13,440 nucleotides of DNA from an uncultured Verrucomicrobiota bacterium (GTDB lineage: Bacteria > Verrucomicrobiota > Kiritimatiellia > RFP12 > UBA1067). The DNA lies in NCBI GenBank assembly GCA_945613785.1, contig CALZAJ010000023.1, positions 1-13,440 on the forward strand. The letters run 5' to 3'. The notes beneath the pieces were generated by a model. It saw only the letters and a program-made list of their open reading frames with translations. It was not told the origin of the DNA and searched no databases. Shown here piece by piece: positions 1-6,552 of this stretch (its first letter is position 1; every line of letters begins with the position of its first letter). The position numbers were made by a program, and so were the translations under genes.

Positions 1-2
1 TC

Positions 3-356
3 CAGGAAGAGAAGACCCTTGACTGGAGGCTCTCGCCTGAGACGGCTGTCCGCATTCACCGTGCCATGCCGGCTCTCGGCGAGCGCATGGCGGTGACGAC
101 GATGACCTTCGACGCCACGGGCGAGCTGAAGAACCGTTGCGCCTTCACGGAGCACATGATCGAAGTCAACTCCGGCGAGCTGGGTCCGACGTCGAAGAAG
201 GACCGCGAGGCGATTGCCAAGCGTGCCGAGGAGGCTTCGGCCCTGTCCGGCGAGCTGGCCACGACGGAAGAGGCCGCGGCGGAATCCGCCGACGCGTCCG
301 CCGATGCGGAAGAATCCTCCGATTCCGGCTCTGGGGATGATGACCTCGACTTCTGA
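3..356 (+). CDS. C-terminal fragment of an unidentified protein with an acidic Ala/Ser/Glu/Asp tail (5' partial)
   Basis: The reading frame is open from the left edge, so the gene begins outside the window; 117 codons are visible before a TGA. The first ~70 residues look folded, with a stretch reading LDWRLSPETAVRIHRAMP. The last ~50 are low-complexity Ala, Ser, Glu and Asp and end in GSGDDDLDF, a disordered acidic tail whose last residues loosely recall the DDDxPF tip of single-strand binding protein. I do not recognise the family. The DW...RIHRAMP segment faintly resembles the linker before the C-terminal domain of methionyl-tRNA formyltransferase, and def lies two genes downstream, but what follows does not look like that domain. 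The next gene starts 35 bases later on the same strand, so they may be co-transcribed. That it is coding is fairly sure; its function is unknown. Confidence 0.6.
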   Translation, partial: QEEKTLDWRLSPETAVRIHRAMPALGERMAVTTMTFDATGELKNRCAFTEHMIEVNSGELGPTSKKDREAIAKRAEEASALSGELATTEEAAAESADASADAEESSDSGSGDDDLDF

Positions 357-360
357 TTTC

Positions 361-388
361 CAAAGACAAAGAGAAAGCACAAAGTACA
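361..388 (+). repeat. A-rich degenerate 7-base tandem repeat before the PpiD-like gene
   Basis: The 35-base gap between two genes is almost free of T and G and splits into seven-base units: CAAAGAC, AAAGAGA, AAGCACA, AAGTACA. The last two differ at one base. It abuts the ATG at 392 and takes the place where a ribosome binding site would be expected. Similar seven-base periodicity occurs at other gene borders in this window. Confidence 0.45.
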
Positions 389-391
389 AAA

Positions 392-2101
392 ATGGTTATC
401 CTGCAGTTCAATAAGCTGATTCGCAACAAGAGGGTCTGGGGTGTCTTCGCACTCGTGGTCTCGGCAGTTTTCGTTTGCCCTGACAACCTCTTCTCCAATC
501 GTTCAGACGCGAAGACGACGACTTCGTTCGGCAAGCTCGCAGGCAAGGAAGTCGATGCGAACATCTTCAACGCCCAGGTCGCGATTGCCCGCGCGAATGA
601 GCGCAACATGGCCGCTCGCGGCGCCCGTATTCCCGAGAGCAGCTATCTCGAGCGCAACCACAACGCCTGGCGCGACTACGCGACGGCCGAGACGGCCGAG
701 GCGAACGGCATTGTCGTGAGCGACGAGCAGCTGGCCGATGCGATCGTGAACTCCCCGATGTTCCGCGGCCCGAACGGCTTTGATGCAAACGTCTATGCCA
801 TGATCGTGCAGCAAGAGTTCGGTCTGACGGTCAAGGAGTTCGAGGCCTCTGTCCGCCGCGAGCTTGAGGCCCGTGCGCAGTCCGGCCTCTTCTCCGCGGC
901 TGTCTGGGCTTCCCCGATGGAAGTCGCTCAGGCGACCTACGACAAGACCGACAAGTTCACGGTGCAGGTCGCCAACTTCGTCCAGACGAAGGAAGAGGCT
1001 GCGGCCATCAAGATGGACGACGAGGGTCTCAAGAAGTGGTACGATGCCAACAGCAAGATCCTCGCGCTCCCCGAGCTCGTCAAGATCCGCTACGTCGCCG
1101 TCGACGCGTCCGACACGAATCTCCTCGCCAAGATGGTCGTGACCGAGGATGACCTCCGCGACATCTATGACTCCGATCTCTCCAAGTACACCTCCGTCGG
1201 CACGAACGGCGAAGAGGTCGTGAAGAGCTTCGACGAGGTCAAGTCCGGAATCGAGTCCGAGCTCCGTCAGGCGCTCGCCGTCGACTGCATCAAGACCAAC
1301 CTCCAGGAGCGCGCGTTCGACGGCCTCACGGATGGACAGAAGGGCGAGTCCCGTGTTGACATGATCGCGAAGGAGCGTGGTCTCAAGACGGCCGAGAGCG
1401 ATTGGTTCTCCGCGGGTGACGACTTCTTCATGCCGGCCGTTCCTGGCTTCGCCACCTATCCGGGCCTGGTTCTCCCTGGCATCGGCAATGACGATCTTGT
1501 CACGGCGGTCCGTGCGCTCGATCCTGAGTCTGAGTTCGACCGTTACACCATTCTCTCGTCCTCCAAGGCGGTCTACCTCCTTGAGCGCGCCGCGGTTGCT
1601 CCGGCCCACACGCCGAGCTTCGAGGACGCCAAGGCCAAGATCGCCGACCGTGCTCTTGCGGATGCCAAGGCCGACGCTTTCAAGGCCAAGGTCGCGGCTC
1701 TGATCGCCAAGGGTTCCGAGGCGCTCGTCGCTGCGGCAGTTGATACGACGAACGTCACGTTCACCGCGACGACGGAAGCCGGTGCTTTCCCGAATCAGGC
1801 GGCGGTCGTCTCGGTCGCGTCGAAGCTGAAGAAGGGCGAGATCTCCGAACTCTCCACGACGGGTACGGGCAAGGGCTTTGTCGTGATCTGCCAGGACCGC
1901 GTCGCCGACGCCAGCTCGCTTGCGGTTCTGACCGCGGGCCAGGAGCTCGCCTCCGGCATCACGATGCCGGCGCTCCAGCAGCTCTTCACCGCGTGGCCGG
2001 AGTGGAATCTCGCGCGTCTTGGCTACGTCACGAGCAAGGCCTCTGAGGACGTCGATCCTGCCACGGTTTCCGCCGAAGACGACGAGAAGAGCGCGAACTG
2101 A
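392..2101 (+). CDS. PpiD/SurA-like membrane-anchored periplasmic chaperone without an evident parvulin active site
   Basis: The product is 569 residues. A short basic cytoplasmic start (FNKLIRNKR) leads into one membrane segment at about residues 14-31. The large remainder is rich in Ala, Lys, Glu and Asp and predicted to be mostly helical and extracytoplasmic. This layout, the SurA-N-like helical region (about 45-200) and the repeated KEFEASVRREL-type helices match the PpiD/SurA_N_3 family, which holds newly exported proteins at the inner membrane. I cannot find the conserved parvulin core with its His-containing strands in the middle region, so isomerase activity is doubtful and a chaperone role is more likely. 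The start has no Shine-Dalgarno site, only an A-rich repeat. The stop TGA shares its A with the ATG of dut, suggesting translational coupling. The family call is moderately sure. Confidence 0.7.
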   Translation: MVILQFNKLIRNKRVWGVFALVVSAVFVCPDNLFSNRSDAKTTTSFGKLAGKEVDANIFNAQVAIARANERNMAARGARIPESSYLERNHNAWRDYATAETAEANGIVVSDEQLADAIVNSPMFRGPNGFDANVYAMIVQQEFGLTVKEFEASVRRELEARAQSGLFSAAVWASPMEVAQATYDKTDKFTVQVANFVQTKEEAAAIKMDDEGLKKWYDANSKILALPELVKIRYVAVDASDTNLLAKMVVTEDDLRDIYDSDLSKYTSVGTNGEEVVKSFDEVKSGIESELRQALAVDCIKTNLQERAFDGLTDGQKGESRVDMIAKERGLKTAESDWFSAGDDFFMPAVPGFATYPGLVLPGIGNDDLVTAVRALDPESEFDRYTILSSSKAVYLLERAAVAPAHTPSFEDAKAKIADRALADAKADAFKAKVAALIAKGSEALVAAAVDTTNVTFTATTEAGAFPNQAAVVSVASKLKKGEISELSTTGTGKGFVVICQDRVADASSLAVLTAGQELASGITMPALQQLFTAWPEWNLARLGYVTSKASEDVDPATVSAEDDEKSAN

Positions 2102-2532
2102 TGACACTCGGTTTCAAGCGCATTCATCCGGACGCGGTTCTGCCCGCTTATGCTCATCCGAGCGACGCGGGCATGGACGTTCGGAGCATCGAAGAGCTCG
2201 TTATCCCTGCTGGGAAACGAGCTCTCGTTCATACGGGGCTGGTCGTCCTCCTGCCGCCGCTTTACGAGGCCCAGGTGCGCCCACGCTCCGGACTCGCCCT
2301 GAAGTTCGGTGTGACCGTGTTGAATACGCCTGGTACGATCGACTCCGGTTATCGCGGCGAGATTGGCGTGATTCTCGCGAACTTCGGCGATGCGGATTTC
2401 ATCGTCAAGAAGGGTGACAAGATTGCCCAGCTCGTCATCGCACCTGTCACGCAGCCTGAAGTCTGCGAGGTCTCTGAAATCGACGAGACCGACCGTGGCG
2501 CGGGCGGCTTCGGTTCAACTGGCCGCACGTAA
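2101..2532 (+). CDS. dut: dUTP diphosphatase (dUTPase), trimeric type
   Basis: Hydrolyses dUTP to dUMP and pyrophosphate, keeping uracil out of DNA and supplying dUMP for thymidylate synthesis. It is cytoplasmic and acts as a homotrimer. At 143 residues it has the usual family length, and all five signature motifs are visible in order: SDAGMDVRS (21-29), PRSGLALK (61-68), NTPGTIDSGYRGEI (75-88, with the water-activating Asp81), GDKIAQL (105-111) and the C-terminal lid RGAGGFGSTG (132-141). The start codon overlaps the preceding stop by one base (TGATG), so translation is probably coupled. The gene ends just before an exact tandem GGTTGTT repeat. Identification is secure. Confidence 0.97.
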   Translation: MTLGFKRIHPDAVLPAYAHPSDAGMDVRSIEELVIPAGKRALVHTGLVVLLPPLYEAQVRPRSGLALKFGVTVLNTPGTIDSGYRGEIGVILANFGDADFIVKKGDKIAQLVIAPVTQPEVCEVSEIDETDRGAGGFGSTGRT

Positions 2533-2546
2533 GGTTGTTGGTTGTT
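2533..2546 (+). repeat. Exact two-copy heptamer GGTTGTT
   Basis: Immediately after the dut stop codon the sequence is GGTTGTT twice without mismatch. Its reverse complement, AACAACC, is the first unit of the repeat inside ispA at 11726-11732, so it looks like a member of the same family in opposite orientation. Confidence 0.6.
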
Positions 2547-2570
2547 CGCGTTCGGCGGATGCCTGCTAGT

Positions 2571-2598
2571 CAAACACTCAAACAATGAAACAATCGCC
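2571..2598 (+). repeat. A/C-rich degenerate heptad repeat in the dut-def gap
   Basis: The stretch is built of CAAACA/CAAT units and is poor in G. Bases 2576-2598 match 11738-11760 inside ispA at 20 of 23 positions, and the first 11 bases (ACTCAAACAAT) recur exactly at 9030-9040. It lies 10 bases before the preferred def start and leaves that gene with no recognisable Shine-Dalgarno site. Confidence 0.6.
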
Positions 2599-2607
2599 AA
2601 ATCGGAT

Positions 2608-3153
2608 ATGGTGCTGAATATCACGAAATACGGGGAAGAGGTCCTGCGACAGAAGTCCGAGCCGGTTGTGCTCGTTTCCGACGAGCTCCGTCAGCTGGCC
2701 GAGGACATGCTTGAGACGATGCACAAGGCCCGCGGCGTGGGTCTTGCGGCTCAGCAGGTCGGACGCCTTGAGAAGATGTGCGTCATTGACATTCCCGAGG
2801 GTTGCGAAGAAGAAGAGGACGAACTCTTCAACGCGCCGATCCAGATGCCGCTCAAGTTGTTCAATCCCGAAATCGTCGCGCAGGAGGGCTCTCAGCACGA
2901 CAAGGAAGGGTGCTTGAGCTTTCCCGGCATCGGCGGATCCATCACCCGCGCCGCCCAGGTGACCTGTCAGTACCTGGATGAGAACGGTCTTCCGCAGATC
3001 ATTTCCGCCCGTGGCTTCCTCGCGCGCGCGTTGCAGCACGAGATTGATCACCTCAACGGCATTCTCTACATCGACCATATGTCGGCCGTTGATCGTCTGG
3101 CCTACGCCGCCAAGCTGACGAAACTCGCAAAGGCGAACGGCGGCGTCCGTTAA
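2608..3153 (+). CDS. def: Peptide deformylase
   Basis: Removes the formyl group from the N-terminal methionine of new proteins; a cytoplasmic metalloenzyme using Fe2+ or Zn2+. From ATG 2608 it has 181 residues, normal for the family. The three signature motifs are present: GVGLAAQQVG (43-52), EGCLSF (100-105, metal ligand Cys102) and QHEIDH (143-148, ligands His144 and His148, catalytic Glu145). A longer frame from a TTG at 2542 is possible but would add 22 residues translated from repeat sequence; MVLNITKYGEEVLR is a typical deformylase start, so 2608 is preferred. No Shine-Dalgarno site precedes it. A short acidic insert (EEEEDELF, 67-74) lies before the second motif and is a common type of loop variation. 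Function is secure, the start fairly so. Confidence 0.95.
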   Translation: MVLNITKYGEEVLRQKSEPVVLVSDELRQLAEDMLETMHKARGVGLAAQQVGRLEKMCVIDIPEGCEEEEDELFNAPIQMPLKLFNPEIVAQEGSQHDKEGCLSFPGIGGSITRAAQVTCQYLDENGLPQIISARGFLARALQHEIDHLNGILYIDHMSAVDRLAYAAKLTKLAKANGGVR

Positions 3154-3201
3154 AAAGGTGGGCGCCGGGTCGAATCCCGCGAATCTATCACTCCAAAAAA
3201 G

Positions 3202-3231
3202 AAAGGGCCACGGAAATCTCCGCGGCCCTTT
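3202..3231. terminator. Bidirectional intrinsic terminator hairpin
   Basis: AAAGGGCC (3202-3209) pairs with GGCCCTTT (3224-3231). After an A/C mismatch, CGG pairs with CCG, leaving a six-base loop. The 3' side continues with T-rich sequence on the + strand. On the - strand the hairpin is followed by CTTTTTT, a better T-tract. It therefore separates the end of def from the convergent gene that ends at 3255 and probably serves both. Confidence 0.8.
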
Positions 3232-3254
3232 GCTTTGGCTTCTCTTCGCTCGTC

Positions 3255-3608
3255 TTACTTGACGACGAGGATGGAGTTGAACGTGCCCTGGTCGTTCTTG
3301 ACCGAGTTGACGTTCTCAGGATCGACGCACCAGGTGCCGTCGATGATGAACTTGTACTGATACTCGCCGGGGACGAGCTTGACGGTGGCGGCGTAGATGC
3401 CGTCCTTCGCCTTGTACGCCATCTTCTTCGCGGTCGGGTTCCACTTGTTGAACTCGCCGGCGACATAGACGGCCTTGCCCTTGTCGGCGTGGAAGGTGAA
3501 CGTGACGGCCTTGGCGACCGGCTTGGCAACCTTCTTGGCGACCGGCTTGGCGGCCTTCTTCGTGACGACCTTGGTGGTCGCGCACTTCTTCGTGGTCTTG
3601 ATCTTCAT
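3255..3608 (-). CDS. Small protein with a lysine/alanine-rich tail and an AMPK-type glycogen-binding (CBM48-like) domain
   Basis: The product has 117 residues. Residues 1-34 form a cationic tail with repeated AKPVAKK/VAKPVAK units, reminiscent of histone-H1-like tails. Residues 35-117 form one early-set beta-sandwich of the AMPK1-CBM/CBM48 type, with signature stretches VYVAGEFNKWNP (48-58), GEYQYKFIIDGTW (81-93) and DPENVNSV (96-103). Trp56 and Trp93 are the expected sugar-stacking residues. It is therefore likely to bind an alpha-glucan such as glycogen, with the tail binding something acidic; the partner is unknown. The start at 3608 is chosen because AAGGA precedes it by eight bases; an ATG 21 codons upstream in frame lacks this and gives an unnatural Arg-rich leader. 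It stands alone, with its own promoter and terminator. No enzyme domain is attached, which is unusual compared with glycogen enzymes carrying this domain. Confidence 0.85.
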   Translation of the reverse strand: MKIKTTKKCATTKVVTKKAAKPVAKKVAKPVAKAVTFTFHADKGKAVYVAGEFNKWNPTAKKMAYKAKDGIYAATVKLVPGEYQYKFIIDGTWCVDPENVNSVKNDQGTFNSILVVK

Positions 3609-3684
3609 CGTTTTGTTCCTTATGAAAACAGGGTGGGAGAGGTCTCTCCCTCGAATCCGCCGCCTTCTCACAGCGAACGGGCGA

Positions 3685-3714
3685 ATAGTATCTCACATTT
3701 TTTTAAAAAGTCAA
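3685..3714 (-). promoter_or_regulatory. Sigma70-type promoter of the glycogen-binding-domain gene
   Basis: On the - strand a -35 box TTGACT (3714-3709) and a -10 box TACTAT (3690-3685) are separated by 18 bases containing a T-run and an A-run. The predicted transcript would carry a leader of about 70 bases before the ATG at 3608. Its -35 box abuts the region of the divergent + strand promoter. Confidence 0.6.
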
Positions 3715-3733
3715 TGTTTAATATCAAAAAATG

Positions 3734-3742
3734 TGCTATAAT
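3734..3742 (+). promoter_or_regulatory. Extended -10 promoter of the FtsB-like gene, predicted leaderless
   Basis: TGCTATAAT is a perfect extended -10 element (TGnTATAAT). The ATG at 3749 lies six bases after the box, where transcription would normally begin. No good -35 box is seen about 17 bases upstream, as is usual for extended -10 promoters. Confidence 0.7.
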
Positions 3743-3748
3743 TCTTTC

Positions 3749-4036
3749 ATGGCTTTGAGTGGGAAAGACAAGATCATGCGTTACCTGACGGTTTTGCTCG
3801 TGTTGGGCATTTTCGTCGGCGGGCTTGTCATTGTCTGGCCTGATTACATGCGGAGCCGTGCCCTGCGTCGTCAGGATGCGGAATTGTCGCGCCAAATTGA
3901 ACTCAAACGCCAGGAGATAGCGGGACTGATTGAGAATCAGCGCCGTTTCAGGACCGATGCCGACTTTGTCGAGACCATTGCGCGCAAGTCCCGTCGTGTG
4001 TTTCCGGGCGAGCTGGTCTTTATCTTTGAGGACTGA
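3749..4036 (+). CDS. FtsB/DivIC-like septum formation initiator protein
   Basis: The product has 95 residues in the family's usual form: a short cytoplasmic start, one membrane segment (about 11-30), a charged coiled coil (about 35-66) and a C-terminal motif DADFVETIARKSRRVFPGEL (70-89), which matches the conserved end of FtsB/DivIC proteins. These bridge division proteins of the FtsQ/FtsL type and help activate septal wall synthesis at the inner membrane. An ATG at 3731 would overlap the -10 box and is rejected. ATG 3749 gives a leaderless message. ATG 3776 (MRYLTVLL) remains possible, with weak GGGAAAG upstream. The stop shares one base with the next ATG (TGATG). Family call is good; exact orthology is unproven. 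Confidence 0.8.
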   Translation: MALSGKDKIMRYLTVLLVLGIFVGGLVIVWPDYMRSRALRRQDAELSRQIELKRQEIAGLIENQRRFRTDADFVETIARKSRRVFPGELVFIFED

Positions 4037-4740
4037 TGGCGAATTTCCTTCGCTTCCTGTTCGGTCTCGCCTTGCTTCCGGCTTGTTGGGGCATGACTCG
4101 CACCTTTCTCGCCGCCGTTCCTGTCGCGGCTCAGACCTCGGACGGTCTGCCGGTTGAGGCGTTGTTCCTCTTGGGGGGCATTGTCGCCTTCGCGGCCTGT
4201 TGGCTCGTTCTGTCGCATCCGATCCGCACCTACGTGCTCGGCCATGAGTTGACCCATGCGCTCTGGGGGCTCCTGTTCGGCGCCATCCCGTCCAAGCTGA
4301 AGGTCGGGGTGCGCGGGGGCAGCGTCCGCCTGTCGAAGAGCAACTTCATTATCACGCTGGCACCGTATTTCTTCCCGTTCTACACGTTTGTCGTCATCCT
4401 CGTCGCGTTGCTCGTCTACGTCTTCGTGCGTCCGTTGCCGTGGTTGCCGCTTTGGATGTTCCTGATCGGCTTCACCTGGGCGTTTCACATTCTCTTCACC
4501 CTGTCGACGCTGACGCTCGCGCAGCCGGACGTTCAGACTTACGGACGCGTCTTCTCATGGGCGTTCATCTATCTCGCGAATGTTGCGCTCGTGCTGGTCT
4601 GGCTGGCGTCCACGACGCCCTTGACCTTTGCCGACCTGGCGGGTGACCTCGTCACGCGAGTTGTTTCCGCCTACTTCGGCGTGGCGGAATTCTTCCAGGC
4701 GGGGATGGTCTGGTTGATCGGACTTTTCACCCGAAAATGA
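4036..4740 (+). CDS. Polytopic membrane protein with an HExxH zinc-protease motif (M50-like), function unknown
   Basis: The 234-residue product has about five or six hydrophobic segments (near 4-30, 43-60, 105-131, 137-160, 172-192 and 213-231). HELTH at 70-74 in the context VLGHELTHALWGLLFG resembles the zinc site of M50 intramembrane metalloproteases, and later conserved-looking points are LAPYFFPFY (108-116) and QPDVQTYG (163-170), where Asp165 could be a third ligand. M50 proteases cut membrane-bound substrates such as anti-sigma factors, but no PDZ domain or obvious substrate is encoded nearby, so the role is open. It overlaps the FtsB-like gene by one base and is surely co-transcribed with it. 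Its stop codon region contains the promoter of lgt. The motif is certain; protease activity is an inference. Confidence 0.6.
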   Translation: MANFLRFLFGLALLPACWGMTRTFLAAVPVAAQTSDGLPVEALFLLGGIVAFAACWLVLSHPIRTYVLGHELTHALWGLLFGAIPSKLKVGVRGGSVRLSKSNFIITLAPYFFPFYTFVVILVALLVYVFVRPLPWLPLWMFLIGFTWAFHILFTLSTLTLAQPDVQTYGRVFSWAFIYLANVALVLVWLASTTPLTFADLAGDLVTRVVSAYFGVAEFFQAGMVWLIGLFTRK

Positions 4741-4746
4741 TATAAT
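4738..4746 (+). promoter_or_regulatory. Extended -10 promoter of lgt overlapping the upstream stop codon, predicted leaderless
   Basis: TGATATAAT is an extended -10 element whose TGA is also the stop codon of the membrane protein gene. The lgt ATG at 4754 follows the box by seven bases. No convincing -35 box is present at the usual distance; a TTGATC lies further upstream at 4714-4719. Transcription from here would give lgt and the genes behind it an mRNA with essentially no leader. Confidence 0.7.
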
Positions 4747-4753
4747 ACCGAAT

Positions 4754-5533
4754 ATGTTTCCAGACCTCATCAAATTTGATTTCCTCTCGTTGCACACCTA
4801 TGGTGCGTGCATGGCTGTCGGCTTCTTCATCTGCTGGAAACTGGCCGAGAAACTCTCGGGCCGCCGTGACCTTTCCGATCTGCTGATGTATCTGATGATC
4901 GGTGGTGTCGCGGGCAGTCGCATCGCCTATGTGATCGAGCATTGGCAGACCCAGTTCGCCCGGGCGCCGCTGGACATCTTCAAGGTCTGGCAAGGCGGGT
5001 TGATGTTTTACGGCGGTTTCATCCTGGCGTTGATCGTCTTCTTCGTCTGGTGCCGGGTCAAGAAGGAGAGTCCGCTTGCGATGTCCGATCTCATCTGCGT
5101 GGTCTTGCCGTTGGGCCATGCCTGCGGACGCATCGGATGCTTCTTCTACGGTTGCTGTTACGGACGTCTCTCCGAGTCGGCGCTGGCCGTTTCCTTCCCG
5201 CGCGGTTCGCCGGCCTGGGGGGAACAGCTTGAGCACGGTCTCATTGACTCGACGGCGCTTCGCTCGCTTCCCGTCCTGCCGACCCAGCTCTTCGAGGCGG
5301 CGGCCCTGCTGGTGCTGTTCGCGCTCGTCCTGGCGATTTATCTCCGCACCCGTCGTTATGCGGCCGGCGTCTATCTGGTCGGCTATGCGTTCATTCGGTT
5401 CGGGCTCGAGTATCTCCGCGGCGATCCGCGCGCGGCGGTGGGTCCGTTCTCGATCAGTCAGACGATTTCCATCGGCGTGTTCCTGGCCGGCGTGGTGTTT
5501 CTGACACTTGCGTTCAGGAGGCCGCGCGCATGA
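4754..5533 (+). CDS. lgt: Prolipoprotein diacylglyceryl transferase
   Basis: Transfers the diacylglyceryl group of phosphatidylglycerol to the lipobox cysteine of prolipoproteins, the first step of lipoprotein maturation in the inner membrane. The 259-residue product has the expected seven or so membrane segments. Signature parts are LSLHTYGACMAVGF near the start, GGLMFYGG (75-82), the family core HACGRIGCFFYGCCYGR (about 117-133) and YAFIRFGLEYLRGD near the end, which holds the second essential arginine. The core differs from the E. coli form (GRxGNFxN): Asn is replaced by Cys, and His103 of the E. coli protein is replaced by Tyr. Such variants occur in other phyla, so activity is still expected. 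Its ATG lies seven bases after a -10 box. The stop overlaps the holA start (ATGA). Confidence 0.93.
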   Translation: MFPDLIKFDFLSLHTYGACMAVGFFICWKLAEKLSGRRDLSDLLMYLMIGGVAGSRIAYVIEHWQTQFARAPLDIFKVWQGGLMFYGGFILALIVFFVWCRVKKESPLAMSDLICVVLPLGHACGRIGCFFYGCCYGRLSESALAVSFPRGSPAWGEQLEHGLIDSTALRSLPVLPTQLFEAAALLVLFALVLAIYLRTRRYAAGVYLVGYAFIRFGLEYLRGDPRAAVGPFSISQTISIGVFLAGVVFLTLAFRRPRA

Positions 5534-6552
5534 GCCTTCACGTCATCATCGGCGAAGACGACTTCCTCGTTTCGGAGACGGCCAAGAAGCATCTCCTGCC
5601 GGAGGCCGAGCTGGACGTGATTGATTCGGTGAATGCGACCAATGCGGACCTCCAGCTGGCCGACCTCCAGCGAGTCCGTGAGAGCTACCTGACGCCTCCG
5701 TTTCTCTATCCCGCGAAGGTGACGTGGTGGAAGAACGTGGGCTTCCTGCCGCAGGGCGGCAAGACCGGGCCCGCCGAAGAGGTCAAGGAACGGCTGGAGA
5801 AGTTTGCGGTGGAGATGGCCGAGAAGCCGTTGCCGGACAACCAGGTCTTCCTGCTCACGGGCAAGAAGCTGCTCAAGACGTCCGTCTTCGCCAAGAAGGT
5901 CCAGACCGCCGGCGAGTTGGTGACGTTCGAAGCCGGCAAGCCCTGGGAGCAGGCGAAGAACGCCGTCGTGCGCGTGATGGATCTCGCGGCCGACATGAAT
6001 CTCAAGTTCGAGTCCGGCGCCGCGGAGATCTTCGTCGCCCGCGTCGGCGTCGACTCCCGTTCGCTGATGAGTGAGCTCGCCAAGATGCGCGACTTTCTCG
6101 GTCCGTCCGCCCACACGATCACAGCCGCAGACATCGCCGAGGTCACCTCGCAAGGCGTCGGCGTCGAGCCGGAGATCTGGGCGATTACGGACGCCCTGGG
6201 CGAGCGCAATCTCGAGAAGACAATGGCGGCCGTTGCCCGCTTCGAGCGGGAGAACGGCTTCGCGGTCCTCGTCACGACCGTGGTCGAGAAGTTCTTCCGC
6301 CAGCTCGTCGAGCTGAAGGACGCCGCGGAACGCGGCAAGACCTCGCTCGCGACCGAAGGCATGGCTCCGTTCATGGTCAAGAAGAACATGGGCTTTCTCC
6401 GAAACTGGTCGCTGCTCGAGCTTCGTGTCGCGCGCAAGCGCTTCCTCGATCTGCGCGAGAAGGTCGTTTCGTCGTCCGGGTCGGCGGACGTCCTGGTGGC
6501 CGCGGCCATCGTCCGCACGTGCATGCGTCCGACGCGGGGAGGTGCGCGATGA
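5530..6552 (+). CDS. holA: DNA polymerase III subunit delta
   Basis: The delta subunit is part of the clamp loader and opens the beta sliding clamp during replication. The product has 340 residues, normal for HolA. The start MSLHVIIGEDDFLVSETAKK is the typical N-terminus (GEDxFLV), followed by a degenerate AAA+ region without a Walker A motif, as expected for delta. The central RSLMSELAKMRDFLG and ITAADIAEVTSQGVGVEPEIWAITDAL segments correspond to the conserved lid region and the start of the C-terminal collar domain. The gene overlaps lgt by four bases and the next gene by four bases (ATGA at both ends), so it depends on the lgt promoter. Sequence identity with model HolA proteins is low, as usual for this family, but the domain order supports the call. 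Confidence 0.85.
   Translation: MSLHVIIGEDDFLVSETAKKHLLPEAELDVIDSVNATNADLQLADLQRVRESYLTPPFLYPAKVTWWKNVGFLPQGGKTGPAEEVKERLEKFAVEMAEKPLPDNQVFLLTGKKLLKTSVFAKKVQTAGELVTFEAGKPWEQAKNAVVRVMDLAADMNLKFESGAAEIFVARVGVDSRSLMSELAKMRDFLGPSAHTITAADIAEVTSQGVGVEPEIWAITDALGERNLEKTMAAVARFERENGFAVLVTTVVEKFFRQLVELKDAAERGKTSLATEGMAPFMVKKNMGFLRNWSLLELRVARKRFLDLREKVVSSSGSADVLVAAAIVRTCMRPTRGGAR

Noticed and set aside
3..120. Reading the first gene as methionyl-tRNA formyltransferase
   Set aside because: Only one short stretch is similar; the following residues and acidic tail do not match the beta-barrel C-terminal domain of that enzyme.
503..2107. 534-codon open frame on the - strand opposite the PpiD-like gene
   Set aside because: An antisense shadow caused by codon bias; low-complexity Arg/Leu/Gly/Val composition and no motif, while the + strand has a membrane anchor and family features.
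2571..2598. CRISPR-like array from repeated CAAACAAT words
   Set aside because: Units are seven bases, degenerate and without spacers, and no cas gene is present.
2542..2607. TTG-started N-terminal extension of def
   Set aside because: It would translate repeat and intergenic sequence, and the standard deformylase N-terminus begins at ATG 2608.
3731..3748. Earlier ATG for the FtsB-like gene
   Set aside because: The codon lies before and across the TATAAT box, so it would not be in the transcript made from that promoter.
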